Shown here piece after piece: positions 12,275 through 23,994 of a stretch of 64,000 nucleotides of DNA (its first letter is position 1; each line of letters begins with the position of its first letter). The notes beneath the pieces were generated by a model. The model worked only from the letters and a program-made list of their open reading frames with translations. It ran no database searches and had not been told where the DNA came from. The position numbers and the translations under genes were made by a program. This DNA is from Trema orientale (Eukaryota > Streptophyta > Magnoliopsida > Rosales > Cannabaceae): positions 106,858-170,857 of the forward strand of contig JXTC01000058.1 in assembly GCA_002914845.1 (NCBI GenBank), given 5' to 3'.

Positions 12275-14249
12275 GGTTTTGGACACTTATACCTATTTTT
12301 TTAAAAATATTATCAAATATACGACATTTCAAAAATAATAAAAATTTTATACGACTTTTTTATGGTATATTTCTAAATACTTTGTGAGCCAGAATACATG
12401 ATGGCATTTTAGTAAATAAGTCATCTTTTTTTTTTTTTTTTAAAACAAGAAACCACAATGTTTTCTTAGAAACCAATTTGATTTCCTATTAACAGAATAT
12501 CATGTCGTAAGTAAATCATAAGAAATCATAAAAGTTTCCTAGAAACTAATTTAGTTTCATTTAGCAGTATATCTTGTACGTAAGTAAATTATAGGAAACC
12601 ATGAACATTTTCTAGAAAACATTGTGATTTTCTTTTTACAGAATATCCTGTAGCTAAATAAATCACAGGAAACCACGAAGGTTTCTTAGAAATCATCGTG
12701 ATTTTCTTTTAGCAAAATATCATGTAGCTAAGTAAATCACAGGAAACTACGAAGGTTTCCTGAAAATCATTGTGGTTTCCTTTAGCAGAATGCTCTGTAG
12801 TTAAGTAAATCACAGGAAACCATTGTGGTTTCCATTTTTCTCCTTAAGCTCCCTTTCATTTCCCCCTTTTTCTTTTATTATTTTTTTTTTCATTTTTTCA
12901 TTATTTCATTTCTTTTTCCTTTTTTATTATAGCAACTAAATTTATTACTAGTTTCTCTTAAAATTATATTAGTTTTTCTGGAAACCAAATTAGTTATAGT
13001 TACTATTTGAAACCAATATGGTTTCTACCAGAAACCAGTTTGGTTTCCACTCGAAACTACTCAATACCAATTTAGATTTTGGTTTTAAAACTCTACATTT
13101 TAATTTTTTTCCTCCTTAAGTCCTTTTTATTTTTCTCTTTTTCTTTTATTCTTTTTTTCCTATGTTTTCATTATTTCAATTCTTTTTCCTTTTTTACTTG
13201 CTCTATTTTTATTTAATTCTTTCATTTTCGTTTTAGCCTTTTTTTTGGTTTTATTGTTCCTTCCATAATTTTGTTCTAACTATTTGGGTTAATAGTAACC
13301 AAATTGAATACTAGTTTCTCTAAAAATTATATTAGTTTCTCTGGAAACCAAATTAGTTATGGTTACTAGTGGAAACTAATTTTATTTTTAGTTAGTATTT
13401 AAAACCAATATAGTTTCAACTCAAAACTACTCAATACTAATTTGGGTTTTGGTTTTAAAAATAATAATAACCAAATTTTTTAATGAAACTAAAATAGTTC
13501 AAATCTTTTTTTTTTTGTTACTAATCGAAACCAACATAGTTTCTACTGGAAACTAGTTTGGTTTCCACTTGAAACTAATAAATATCAATTTATTTTTTTG
13601 TTTCAAGAATAACAATAACTAATTTTTTTTAGGAAAACAAAATAGTTTAAATTGTTTTTTGATTACTATTCGAAACCAACATGGTTTCTACTCGAAACCA
13701 ATTTGGTTTAAAGAATAACAATGACTAAATTTTTTTAGGAAATTAAAATAGTTCAAATTAGTTTTCGTTTATTATTCAAAACTAACATGATTTTTACTTG
13801 AAAAACTAATTTGGTATTCTGGTTACTAAGAGAAACCAGATTAGTTTCCACTTGAAAATAAATATAACAAAATTGTATTTGACTTACTACAATAAATTAA
13901 TTTGGTTTCTCCTCAAACCAAATTAGTTTCTTGTTTGGTTACCACAAGAAATCAATTAGTTTCTGCAAGAAAAATTGAGAGGTTAGGGTTTAAACCCTCA
14001 GTTTGACTATTATAACCTTAAAAGATGTGCTAGTTATCAGACCAATTTTTTTATCCTCTTGTAACGTCACAATATTTATTATATAATCTATTTAAAAGGA
14101 GAGAGTTTATTTACGAAAACGCCACCGCATATTGGAGATCGTACTTTTTGGAATTTTTTTAAGAAAACTATATAAAATGTGCTTCATTCTCGAAAAATCG
14201 TAATTTTAGTATTATTTCCTGAAAAATCATGCTAGGTGTCTTTTTCTCT
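12275..14249. mobile_element. MULE-like long-TIR element B
   Basis: TTATTCAAG (12266-12274) and TTGTTCAAG (14250-14258) flank it, a 9-bp duplication with one mismatch. The left end reads GGTTTTGGACACTTAT and continues for about 150 bp, closely matching the inverted right end of element A, including TACGACTTTTTTATGG and TAGTAAATAAGTCATC. The right end is a diverged inverted copy. The interior holds two blocks of AAACCACAATGGTTTCC and AACCAAATTAGTTAC repeats. Near 13987-14048 a minus-strand tRNA-like stretch (TTGGTCTGATAACTAGC ... GGGTTTAAACCC) is seen. No transposase. Confidence 0.6.
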
Positions 14250-14265
14250 TTGTTCAAGAGGGGAT

Positions 14266-14345
14266 TGTTTGTTGTGCGAACTAGAGTCCAAATTGAGAAA
14301 CCATTGGTTTATAAGGATGCCCAAGTTTGAGTTGGCAGAAATTGG
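14266..14345 (+). mobile_element. Diverged 3' LTR fragment of the TRIM element
   Basis: TGTTTGTTGTGCGAACTAGA parallels the start of the LTR at 9496, including a GGTTTATAAGG word, and is preceded by a polypurine-like AAGAGGGGA. It then decays. With the LTR at 9496 it brackets elements C and B, so both appear to lie inside one old TRIM. Confidence 0.5.
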
Positions 14346-15240
14346 TCAAATATCAAATATTCACAAGTTTTGCAATCATATATATGACGCAACTGACTTG
14401 AGAATAAATGAATCGTGTGTCGCGTGAGCTTATTACAATCCAAGTGATTACAAAATATCCATAGAAAAAGTGTTTAAAACGTGACACAATATAAATGATT
14501 AATGCATGGAAAATGTGAAGAAAATACGTGTCAATATTTCTTAGATTTATGATACGTGTCAATATTTCTTAGATTTATGGGTACAGGCTTATTTGATAGG
14601 AAAACGCAAATGAACTACTGAACAAACAATATATCACAACAACCTCGTTAGGGGTGTTTTGGTATTTAAGATTGAATTAGTTGTGATGTCCTTTGTCATC
14701 AATCCTTGCTCATCGTCTTGATTAGTTAGTATAATTCCAAAAAAAAAAAAAAAAAAAAGGAAAAGAAGAAAAAGAAAAATCACAACAAGCCTAAGTTGTT
14801 TGCAACCCATCATCCCGTTGTATACTCCATTCAAATCACGATTTACAATAGTTTGTTTTGGATTGGTATACCGCCAGTCCAATTATTTAATTTAGTTTAA
14901 TTAATAAATTTTCATTTTTTTAAAGAAGGAATTTGCTATAACGAAGGTCTTTATCACGTCTAACTGCACGGGATGAAAATTAAAAGAAGCTGGATATATC
15001 AACATCATTAATAATTGCACGTACGTAAGACGGAACGGCATCGAAATAGAAAACTAGTAACAACCACACATGCATTTTGGGCTAAATGGAACGTACGTAC
15101 AGTTAAGGCGCTCTTATTAATCGTGGCCGATAGCCATGCATGGTTATGGTACGGTGGGGCTAAAATAAAAGTAGAGTGCTAACTAGCTAGAGCAGAACCA
15201 CGAGATTAAGAATATATATATATATATATATAGTTGTCAA
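14346..15240. other. Gene-free spacer with a direct duplication
   Basis: At about 14524-14580 a 28-30 bp unit (ATACGTGTCAATATTTCTTAG...) is directly repeated. The rest is AT-rich without a recognisable gene and ends in an (AT)n run at 15212-15230. Confidence 0.5.
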
Positions 15241-15615
15241 TCTAGTAGGTATTTTTTTTCCCATATATGTAGGTATATTTTTTAGCCGTTAAATCATCAT
15301 TTAATGATGATTCGATTGCTATAATGATGTACATAAAAAGACAAATATCTTTAATGCTATTTTTCTCTCTTATTTTTTAGGGAGAGCTACAGTAGGGGCG
15401 TCCCTATGTAGGGCCACCCTTTATACACCGTTTGATGGGAATCTGTGGGGAATAACGGGAATCAGTGGGGAATCTGTTTATACACAGATTCCCATCAAAC
15501 GGTGTATAGACAGAGCTACTGTAGACGCGCTTTATTTTTTAATATAAAAAAAATATGTAAAAAAAATTTTCATTGGCCAGATTAATATCTATGTATAAGT
15601 AAAAAAAATAGCCAT
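15241..15615. mobile_element. TCTAGTAGGTATTTTT MITE (interrupted copy)
   Basis: The left end TCTAGTAGGTATTTTTTT is followed by TTTTTTAGCCGTTA, and the right part has TATGTATAAGTAAAAAAAAT. The same order occurs in the copy at 37088-37295. This copy is split by a second small element at 15380-15531. Confidence 0.6.
15380..15531. mobile_element. Palindromic MITE nested inside another MITE
   Basis: TTATTTTTTA is duplicated exactly at 15370-15379 and 15532-15541. The 152-bp insert carries CTACAGTAG / CTACTGTAG near its ends and a perfect 26-bp inverted repeat (15422-15447 against 15483-15508, beginning TATACACCGTTTGATGGG), so it can fold into a long hairpin. Confidence 0.8.
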
Positions 15616-15740
15616 ATATATCATATATATTGAGTGGCTATAACAACGTTGTAAAATAAATGTACGGTAAACACTGCTCCACCACAGGTTCCAATTATAG
15701 TACGTACTAATTAGTGTGGGGTTTTGAAGGTTAATATCGG

Positions 15741-15780
15741 GTACTGTTGATCTTTATGTGGTACTGTTGACCTTTATGTG
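15741..15780 (+). repeat. 20-bp direct duplication in the SABATH promoter
   Basis: GTACTGTTGATCTTTATGTG and GTACTGTTGACCTTTATGTG are adjacent with one mismatch, about 50 bp upstream of the TATA box. Confidence 0.75.
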
Positions 15781-15827
15781 GTGTCTATTTATACAGCAAG
15801 CTAGGCAGTACTCTCTATCTGGTCTTG

Positions 15828-15837
15828 TATATATAAG
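15828..15837 (+). promoter_or_regulatory. TATA box of the SABATH gene
   Basis: TATATATAAG about 115 bp upstream of the ATG at 15952, giving a plausible leader of about 85 bases. An upstream CTATTTATAC at 15785 is an alternative. Confidence 0.55.
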
Positions 15838-15951
15838 TATGTGGGATATTTGGTCTCTAGACGTTCCTAATAGAAATTAAACTTAGTACGTAGATCAATA
15901 TAATCTAAAGTTCAACAATTTATAAACCAAGCTAGCTAGAGCTTCGGATAG

Positions 15952-18900
15952 ATGGAGGTTGCGCAGGTTCTTCACATGAACAAGGGAGCCGGTGAAGCTA
16001 GTTATGCTAAAAATTCCACAGTTCAGGTTGTAATCTCATCCCTTTTATTTCTACGTCGTAAAGTATAATATATTGTTAAGTTGAAAAACACACACTTATA
16101 TTTTATATTATATATGACTAGACAGAGAGAAGAGAACTGAATATTTAATCTGTATCTGCTAAGTCCTGATCAGAACATACATATATATATATATATATAC
16201 ACACACATATATATACGTAAATATATTGCGAAATATAATATAAATTATAATTGGCTTCGGGGTCAATATTTATCTTGTATATTAATTATAGAAGTGTGCG
16301 CACCATTTAATTTGTTAATTTGCATAAATACTGGTATATTTTTATGATTTATATATATAAATATACCTATATATATGCATACACTTTATAACATGTATTG
16401 AATATTTTTGTAGAGCAAAATAATCTTAATAGCAAAGCCATTGATGGAAGAAGCCATAGTAAAAAGTTTAAAGTCGAGTATTCCTGAAAGCATGGGAATA
16501 GCAGACTTGGGTTGCTCGTCAGGACCAAACACGTTGCTTGTGATTTCGGAGATCATAGACGCCATACAAGCCAAGTGCTGCAGCCTAGGCCGATCGCCTC
16601 CGGAGTTGAGATTGTTCTTAAACGACCTTTTTAACAATGACTTTAATGACATTTTTGCTTCGTTGCCAGCATTCTACAACCGAATCAGGGAAGAGAAAGG
16701 TGAAGGATTCGGGCCCTGCTTTGTCTCCGGCGTGCCGGGTTCTTTCTACGGGAGATTGTTCCCAAGAAAGACCCTGCATCTCGTTCACTCTTCTTCCAGT
16801 CTCCACTGGCTTTCTCAGGTAACTATTTTCAAGTACCATATATATATTTATTTCTCTAATCAAGTTATAATGGAATAGAATGCTATATACAGAGGTGGTT
16901 GTAGTAGTAGTGTCGTTTAGTGTTCAGCTATAATTACCAAACACCACATAACCTTATGGTATATTTGACAAGTTGAGTACGACTCTACAAAGAAATAAAA
17001 TTTCATAGTAAACATCGAAAATAAGCTCTTAAAGTCTTGATTAGTATATTAAAGATCAACTCCAAGCAATAATATTACATACTAAATATACATATACATA
17101 AAAATTTTAACTTAGTTGCCAGATAATTAATAAACATCATTGGCCATATGAATTATTAGTGGAAGTCCTTGTTAATTTATAATTTTAAGAAAATTAGTAC
17201 CATGATCATTTATTATACATATACGTATACACAATTATGTATTATGTATTTGTATTATATTAGATTCAAATGAAATATAAGAATTGCATTATTCTAGACT
17301 AGAATTATAACACTTATAAGTAAGATAAATAAGGTTCTAACTGGTAGTTGGAGACCCTCAGCAAATATTCCCCAGCAGAGTTGTCGCCCTTTAACTACCA
17401 CTTTTCGTTTTTTTTTTTTTTTTTGAAAAAAAAAAATTTCTTTTTCCAGATGGGCCAAATAGAGAGCTTTTAAATTCTCGTGCGTAGGATGCAAGCATGG
17501 TCATATACCTTGAGGTTTTTTTTTTTGCTCACGTACGGATACCTGAGGTGATGTTTAGTTTATCGAATATAATTAGAATGGTAATGAGAATAATAATGAT
17601 AATAAAATAGAATTAGAAAAACAATATGAATGATAATAGATTGTTTGGTTGAAATTAGAATTAATAGTGGAATAAAATGAAATAAATTATGTATTGACAA
17701 AATTATTCTTATTTTTAGATATTTTAATAAGATAAAAAGGAAAATTAGTTTTATCAAAATTTAAAATAAGTTGGAACTTTTATTCCATAAGTAAAGAAGT
17801 AAAATAATAATTTTATTATTTAATAGAATTATTATTCCCATTTCTTTGCTAAAAAGATGAAGTAAATATTAAAATGTACCTTTTATAGTGAAATGAGTTT
17901 TTCACTCTAAAGTACGTTCTTTCAAATCAAACATGCTCTAAGGTTTTAAATCAACGTCCTAGGCTCCTAGATTAATGGAAAATATCTTGCACAATAAAAA
18001 AATACTTATGTTTTCCCTACTTTCAAAACTGTAGCATATATGTATATATTTACATATGGAAATTCAGACCCGACTAACATAACCAATTAAGGAAAGACTT
18101 TCCAAGTTCAGACAGTTTACTAAAGCTATGCATCGTGCAAGATTAGAAAAATTTATTTTCGGAGATGTTCATAATTGAATTATTTCAAATTGTTCTGCAG
18201 TTGCCAGTTGTCAATAAGTGGTCCAATCATTTATTCGTTTTATGAAAACTGGGGGGACCACTCCTTTTCTAGTTTGTCTCATCACTTAATTGTTTTCTTT
18301 TTTCTCTTTTTGCTTTTGCGGGATCAGCTAGCTATATACGAATTTTCAAAAAAAACTTAAAAAAAAAAACTAGCTTTATGTGAAAATTAAAAATTAAAAA
18401 TTAAAAAAAAAGAAAAATAAAAACTAGCTTCATGTGAAAATTGGTGGAGTGGAGCCACAATGAATTGGGAGGTCAATACACAAAAGCAGCCAAAACGCGT
18501 CGGCTACTGGCACCGGCAATTGGTCGGCAAAGGTAAGTTGACAAAAACCTCTATTAGTGACAAGTTGATTGGGACGCCAATGTGCCGATGTTCAGGCAAA
18601 ACGTTCATAATTCAAATTTCAAATTTGAGTGTTGCCGATGTTATTGGCCGATTCGCAAAAGTTCATGCTATTTGCCAACACGATCTATGAAAGCGTTTTC
18701 AGAGAGATGATGAAGACCGTTCCAGTCACGGCCTAGGATTTTGGGTTGTCACGACCTAAAATCCTGGGCCGTGACTGTTCCTGGGGTAATACTTCCGTCG
18801 CCTTGGCATAAGAACCCTAAGATTCTGGAATGCCCAAAAACGATACTGGTTTATATAGATTAAAGTTTTTATTTTTTCTATTCTTTTTTTTTTTAAGAAA

Positions 18901-21900
18901 AGTTTAATCATATATATATATATATAAAAAAGAGTAGTACAAAAATATTTCCACCAAAAAGCTGCATGCGTAATTTTTTTTAACCAAACATATGGACGAG
19001 TCAGCATAGGATCCAAAAGATTCTAAAATACCCACCCAAAAAGGGCACTTTTTATATAGATTAAGGTTTTTGCTTTTCTAGAATTGAAAAAGAAATGAAA
19101 TCATATGCCGATGCGCAAAAAGTTGCGTAATAAGGCAATTTTTTTCAACGTAGCGTTGCGAAAAAGCTTGCATCTTTTGATAGGAAATCTATGTCGACAT
19201 GAAGTCAACAACACGTCGGTATAGAACACGTCTCCAGATGCTTCATGCATTGGGAGAACCCCTTGACTTGGAAATTCTTGATCAACCTATGTCCACGAGA
19301 GTATTGTAAACGAGTGAGCAAAAAGCACGTTTACCGATGTTCCGTCTGAAAGGCTCGGCCAAAATGCTTTTTTTTTTTTTGCAGTGATATTTTCCTTGAA
19401 ATTTGGTAAAAGATAATAATTGCTAATGAAAACAATACCTCTAATATTCCTCTCAGTCATTTTATTTTGGATTCTTCTGATATTTTTGAAATTTCCTTGG
19501 GCAATAATTTAATTGATAATCTCCTATCTCAGTCAGTGTATAATATGAAATAATCATATATTGTAGGTTCCTCCTGGTATGGAGAGCAATGTTAGAACAT
19601 TTTTAAACAAGGGAAAGATCTACATATCAAAGAGTAGCCCACAGTGCGTTTTAGATGCATATTCGTATCAATTCAAAGAGGACTTCTCTCTGTTTCTAAG
19701 GTCACGCTCCGAAGAAATAGTAGGCGGAGGCCGTATGGTATTGTCATTCATGGGCCGCACATCATCTGACCCCACCACCGAGGAGAGCTGCTATCACTGG
19801 GAGCTCTTAGCCACTGCATTGATGAGCATGGTTTCACAGGTATATTAAGATTGCCACTTACAATTTTTAAGTTTTATGTCGATTAAAGTTAAAAACATAC
19901 TATTAATTGTTTTTTTTTTTTTTTTTTAATTTGTATTATGTTACTCATATTCATTAGCAGAAAATTGAACATGAGATTTGGATTGATGAAAAAAGATAAG
20001 TGTTAGCGGTGGTCCAGTATATATTTACGAGTTTATATATTTTGGCTCTTGTATATTTACATGTCAACAATTTTGCTGAAATAATGTCGTGGGGTACCAC
20101 TACAAGAAAAAACTTTTTTGCTACAAAAAATTTGGTAGATAAATGTATGTTTTTTGTAGCAGATAATTATTTTGCTACCAAAAAAATTGGTAGCCTGTTG
20201 GTAGCTATAGCCCCGTAGTAAAAAGAATTTCGCTACCAAAAAATAATTTATAGTAAAAACTCTTGACATTCGGCTACTAATATTTAGTAGCATAAGGTCT
20301 AAAATTTAGTAGCAAGAAGTATACATGTTTGGTGTCCAACGTGATCAAAACCAATTTTTGCTACCAAATTTTAGTAGCAAAATTTCTTTGAATTAGTAGC
20401 AAAAAGTCTAATATTTTAATTTCCAATACAACTAAAATGGCACTATTATTGTCATATTTGGTAGCTAACTTGTTATTTTTATTTTTATTATGTTATTAAT
20501 TAATTTCATTAAAGTAATATTCAATTTAAATCAAATTATGTAATAAAGAAATATTTAGAAATTCCACGTTAATTTTTTGGTTGAATTCTCTATAAATTAT
20601 AATTAAATAAAAAATACATGAACAAGAAATTATTGAAATTACATATTCCAAAAATTGCATAACAAGGCATCAAAGTATCACAATGCTTCAAGGCCCACAC
20701 AAAAAATAAAATAAAATAACTAAAAAAAAAGATCCACTCTTAGAAAAGATATTTGAAGTCTCGAAATCTACATGAATATCCTACAAATCTTTGAGAGAGT
20801 TTGGTCCATTAACAAGTTTTGCGCTAGTCGACTTTATGTTCCAGTTCTTCTGCCTCTTTGATATAGTTTGTGCATCTCTCTTCTTGATTATGTCTTCATT
20901 ATTCAGCTTCAATTAACTCTACTTCCTTCTTTATTTCTTCCGAATGTATCCTGGAGTTGTCTTTGCTCATTTTCTACAGTGATAAGAACATGAACGAAAA
21001 TTACATTCAACCCCAAGAGTGGTGCGAATATTTAAGGTGGAAGAACAACTATCAATTGAATTTATTTTCCTTTGAAAAGAACAAAATAGATAAAGGAGAG
21101 AAAGAAGAACACTAAACGTGTAGAGAGGAAAAGTAGAATGAGGAAAAATTTGAAGAGTGAATAAAAGTGAGAGAGCTATACATTTCTAAGGAAAAGATAG
21201 TGGAGAGTGGCAGTTAAGAATTCATTAGATCATGGAGTAAATTTTATAAATTTTAAATTTTGATTTTTTTGGATAAAATTGTGGAAGTTAGGGATATAGA
21301 ATTGAGGCTGGAGCAATTTTAGGACTTATCTAAATCTAAATTTAACTTTAAATGTGAAATTTCAGTTTTTGCTTTCCTCCACACGTTTACTCCCTTAATT
21401 ATAGAACATTAGATACATTTAGTTCTTTTACAGCCAAAAAAAAAACATTGAGTTTGAATTTGAAAAAAAAGACGATTAATGCCTTGAACTTACTTTGAAT
21501 TTTAAAATAGATTAACAACTAATTTTTTTTTTTTTAAAAAAAAGCTAAACACTGTAATTTTTCTTTTATTTTTTTGAAAAAAAAAAGATAAATAGTTTAC
21601 GTGTAAAACTATAAAAAGTGTTTTCACATTTGAGATTTAAAGTAAATGTGATAGATTTAAAGTAACATATTTAAAGTGTTTTCAAAAAGTTTATTTATCT
21701 ATTTTAAAAAAAGTTATTTCCATCTTTTCAAAAAAAAAAAATTTATTTCCATAATGGATATAATTAATTTACTTGCTGCATTACCTCAATAAAATTTTTA
21801 CTTACTAAATTTAACAGTATTTTCTTCTAAAAACTTTTGATGCTAGAAAGTATAAGTACTTTTCGCAACATGATTTGTTGGTGGAGAAAAAATATGTAAA

Positions 21901-22898
21901 TGCATATAAAAACTTCTGTTACAAAATTTGTAGTAGCCGTAAGCCTTGTATTTATTTTAATGCCAAATAATCTAGTAGCAAATGCAATTTATATCTTTTG
22001 CTACTAATATTTTGGTTGCAAAATGTTTTATGTCTATCTACTACCAAATATTTGGTAGCAATAGATTTTTTTTTGCTACCAAATAATTTTAGTAGCAAAT
22101 ATCATATAAACCCGCCAAATTTTAATTTTAGCGCTACTATCTTTTGCTACTAAATTTACATTTGGTAGTAAAAAAATACTTTATTCTACCAAATATTTAG
22201 TATCAAAAAATTTTGGTCTCATTTAAATATTATACTCTACCAATATTTTTGGCTACTAAAAGATAGTAGCAAAATGAGATTTTTTGCTACTAAGTATTTT
22301 TGGGAGCTAAAAGTCCAGTAGCAAAAAGTCAGTTTTCTTGTAGTGATATGGTAATATATCGGTATGTATCTGTTTTGTTGTTACGATTATAATTACACTT
22401 CTGATTGGTTTCACATAGGACTTAGTTTTTATTAATCATAGTCAACAGGCCACTTAGCTAACTGTACCCACGATTTGCCGTATTGTGCTTAAATTTATAT
22501 ATGGTAATAATTAATTACAGGGTCTAATAGAAGAGGAAAAGGTTGACAGCTTCAACGCACCATATTACGCTCCATGTCCTGAAGAGTTGAAGGTGGAGAT
22601 AGAAGAAGAAGGTTCTTTCATTCTGGAACGTCTTGAAGCTTTCCCAGTAGCTTGGGACGGTGGAGCCGTTGAGGCCGATTATCGGCAATACACCACAGTG
22701 GTGGAGCTGTCTAGGGTTAGAGGGCAGCGAGTGGCCAAAACCATAAGAGCTGTGGTTGAGTCAATGCTGGAGACCCATTTTGGAACACATATTTTGGACG
22801 ATTTGTTTCGGATATACCAAGACCTCGTCGCGGATTACTTATCAAAAACTTCAACCGGCTACATCAATTTGGTCATTTCCCTTATAAGAAGGGAATAG
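15952..22898 (+). CDS. SABATH carboxyl methyltransferase, jasmonate methyltransferase-like
   Basis: Predicted to transfer a methyl group from S-adenosylmethionine to the carboxyl of a small acid (jasmonate, salicylate, benzoate or similar) in the cytosol. Four exons with GT-AG borders: 15952-16026, 16414-16818, 19567-19839, 22521-22898. All introns are phase 0; 376 aa, the usual family length. Seen: N-terminal SYAKNSTVQ with the substrate-side Tyr18 and Gln25, SAM motif [12 protein letters not shown] (54-65), NDLFNNDFN (95-103, where the family usually has NDLPGNDFN), [12 protein letters not shown] (131-142), SSSLHWLSQ with His156-Trp157, then FLRSRSEE and [14 protein letters not shown]. The His-Trp pair and the exon 3-4 text look most like jasmonate methyltransferases, but substrate cannot be fixed from sequence. 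No stop or frameshift; looks functional. Introns 2 and 3 are 2.7 kb each, swollen by repeats. Confidence 0.93.
17549..17941. mobile_element. Possible Tourist/Harbinger-like MITE in SABATH intron 2
   Basis: GATGTTTAGTTTAT at the left is matched in inverse by AAATCAAACATGCTC at the right, around AT-rich sequence containing GATTGTTTGGTTG. This resembles PIF/Harbinger MITEs, but no TTA/TAA target duplication was confirmed. Confidence 0.4.
18723..18775. repeat. 53-bp near-perfect palindrome in SABATH intron 2
   Basis: AGTCACGGCCTAGGATTTT is answered by AAAATCCTGGGCCGTGACT after a 15-base loop, with one mismatch or bulge. It lies in an 18.5-19.4 kb stretch where GCCGATG words recur (18580, 18634, 19108) and that ends in TTTTTTTTTTTGCAGTG, reminiscent of a CACTA end. 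Confidence 0.65.
20098..22345. mobile_element. Non-autonomous CACTA-type element in SABATH intron 3
   Basis: The left end CACTACAAGAAAAAAC and the right end TTTTCTTGTAGTG are inverted copies of the CACTA-family terminus. Subterminal zones (20100-20400 and 21950-22330) are packed with TTTGGTAGCAAAA words in both orientations, the usual transposase-binding layout. The 2.2-kb interior has no transposase. The flanking trinucleotides (TAC, ATA) do not match, so the target duplication is lost or the borders have mutated. The host gene's splice sites are intact around it. Confidence 0.8.
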
Positions 22899-23039
22899 TC
22901 TTTTTTTCTTTTTTCCTCTTTTTTTTTTTGGAGTGGTGATCCCTCCTTTCTCTATTAATTAGTCACGTACCTATGGACCTGCAGTGTGGCATGTTTTTGT
23001 TTTATTTTGTTTATTTTGTTTTGTTTTTAATTACTTTTT

Positions 23040-23410
23040 TCGGTTAAAGTGTTGGTTGAAAAGTTTTTTATGAGTGTTGGTTGATAAATTTGATTTAAAT
23101 GAAGTACTATGGAATGTATGCGGTTGATAAAGTTGATTTAAATGAAGTACTATGGCATGTATGTCGTTAAAATTTGGGAAAATTAGTCATTTTGTCCCCT
23201 ATATTTACCATCTGTATAAATTTGCCCTTCAACTTTTGACTTTGTATTCAAGTACAATTAGATGATAAATTTATTCTTCATTTGCCTCATCACTTTTGAC
23301 TTAATATTCAAGTGCCCCATATAATAGCAAAATTATTTTTCTTTTGCCTTCTCACTTTTGACTTAGTATTCAAATACCCTCTAAAATGGTAGAGTTATTA
23401 TTCTTTTATC
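23040..23410 (+). repeat. Two tandem arrays downstream of the SABATH gene
   Basis: At about 23085-23165 a 40-45 bp unit (GTTGATAAA...TTGATTTAAATGAAG) is present twice. At about 23220-23410 a 65-70 bp unit containing CACTTTTGACTTAGTATTCAA and TTATTCTTTTGCC is present three times, diverged. Confidence 0.65.
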
Positions 23411-23994
23411 CCATCCCCTTTAATACCATTAGAAAATTATTAATGGATAATAGTCAAATAATCAATTTACTTTTTAAATAGTTAATAAATATTTTTTACT
23501 TTTTTTTATATATTAGACATTTTCAAAGAGCTAATTTTTATGATTAAATAAATAAAATAAATGAAAAGAGATAAAAGAATTATAATTTTTTTAATGGTTA
23601 CATATGTATATGTAAAGCAAAAAATAGACAAAATAGAGTAATTTATGTAATTTATACTACACTTTTGACTTGTAAATATTTGATCTAGTTTACTTTTTAT
23701 TTTACAATTGAGTTTGGTATTTCAAGTGGCATTTTTAATGTTCAATTCTCAAAAACCTTGATTTGAGTCTTCGCTTTCCTTTCATTTGGTTGATAATTGA
23801 TATCTGAATTTTAACTAGATGCTTTTAAATGCTTGCCTTTTTCTTCCTTACTTTTATAACTTATAACAAACAATAACCTTATCATTTATTTTCCTTGATA
23901 GTTCAAGATTACAACTTTTTCGATAACTTGAAATTTGAATCCCTTTTTTATCGCTTTTAATGTGTTGCTGATTTTTTTATATTTTGATATATAG

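Noticed and set aside
14640..14880. Possible small MITE with GGGGTGTTTTGG-like ends
   Set aside because: Inverted match between ends too weak and no target duplication.
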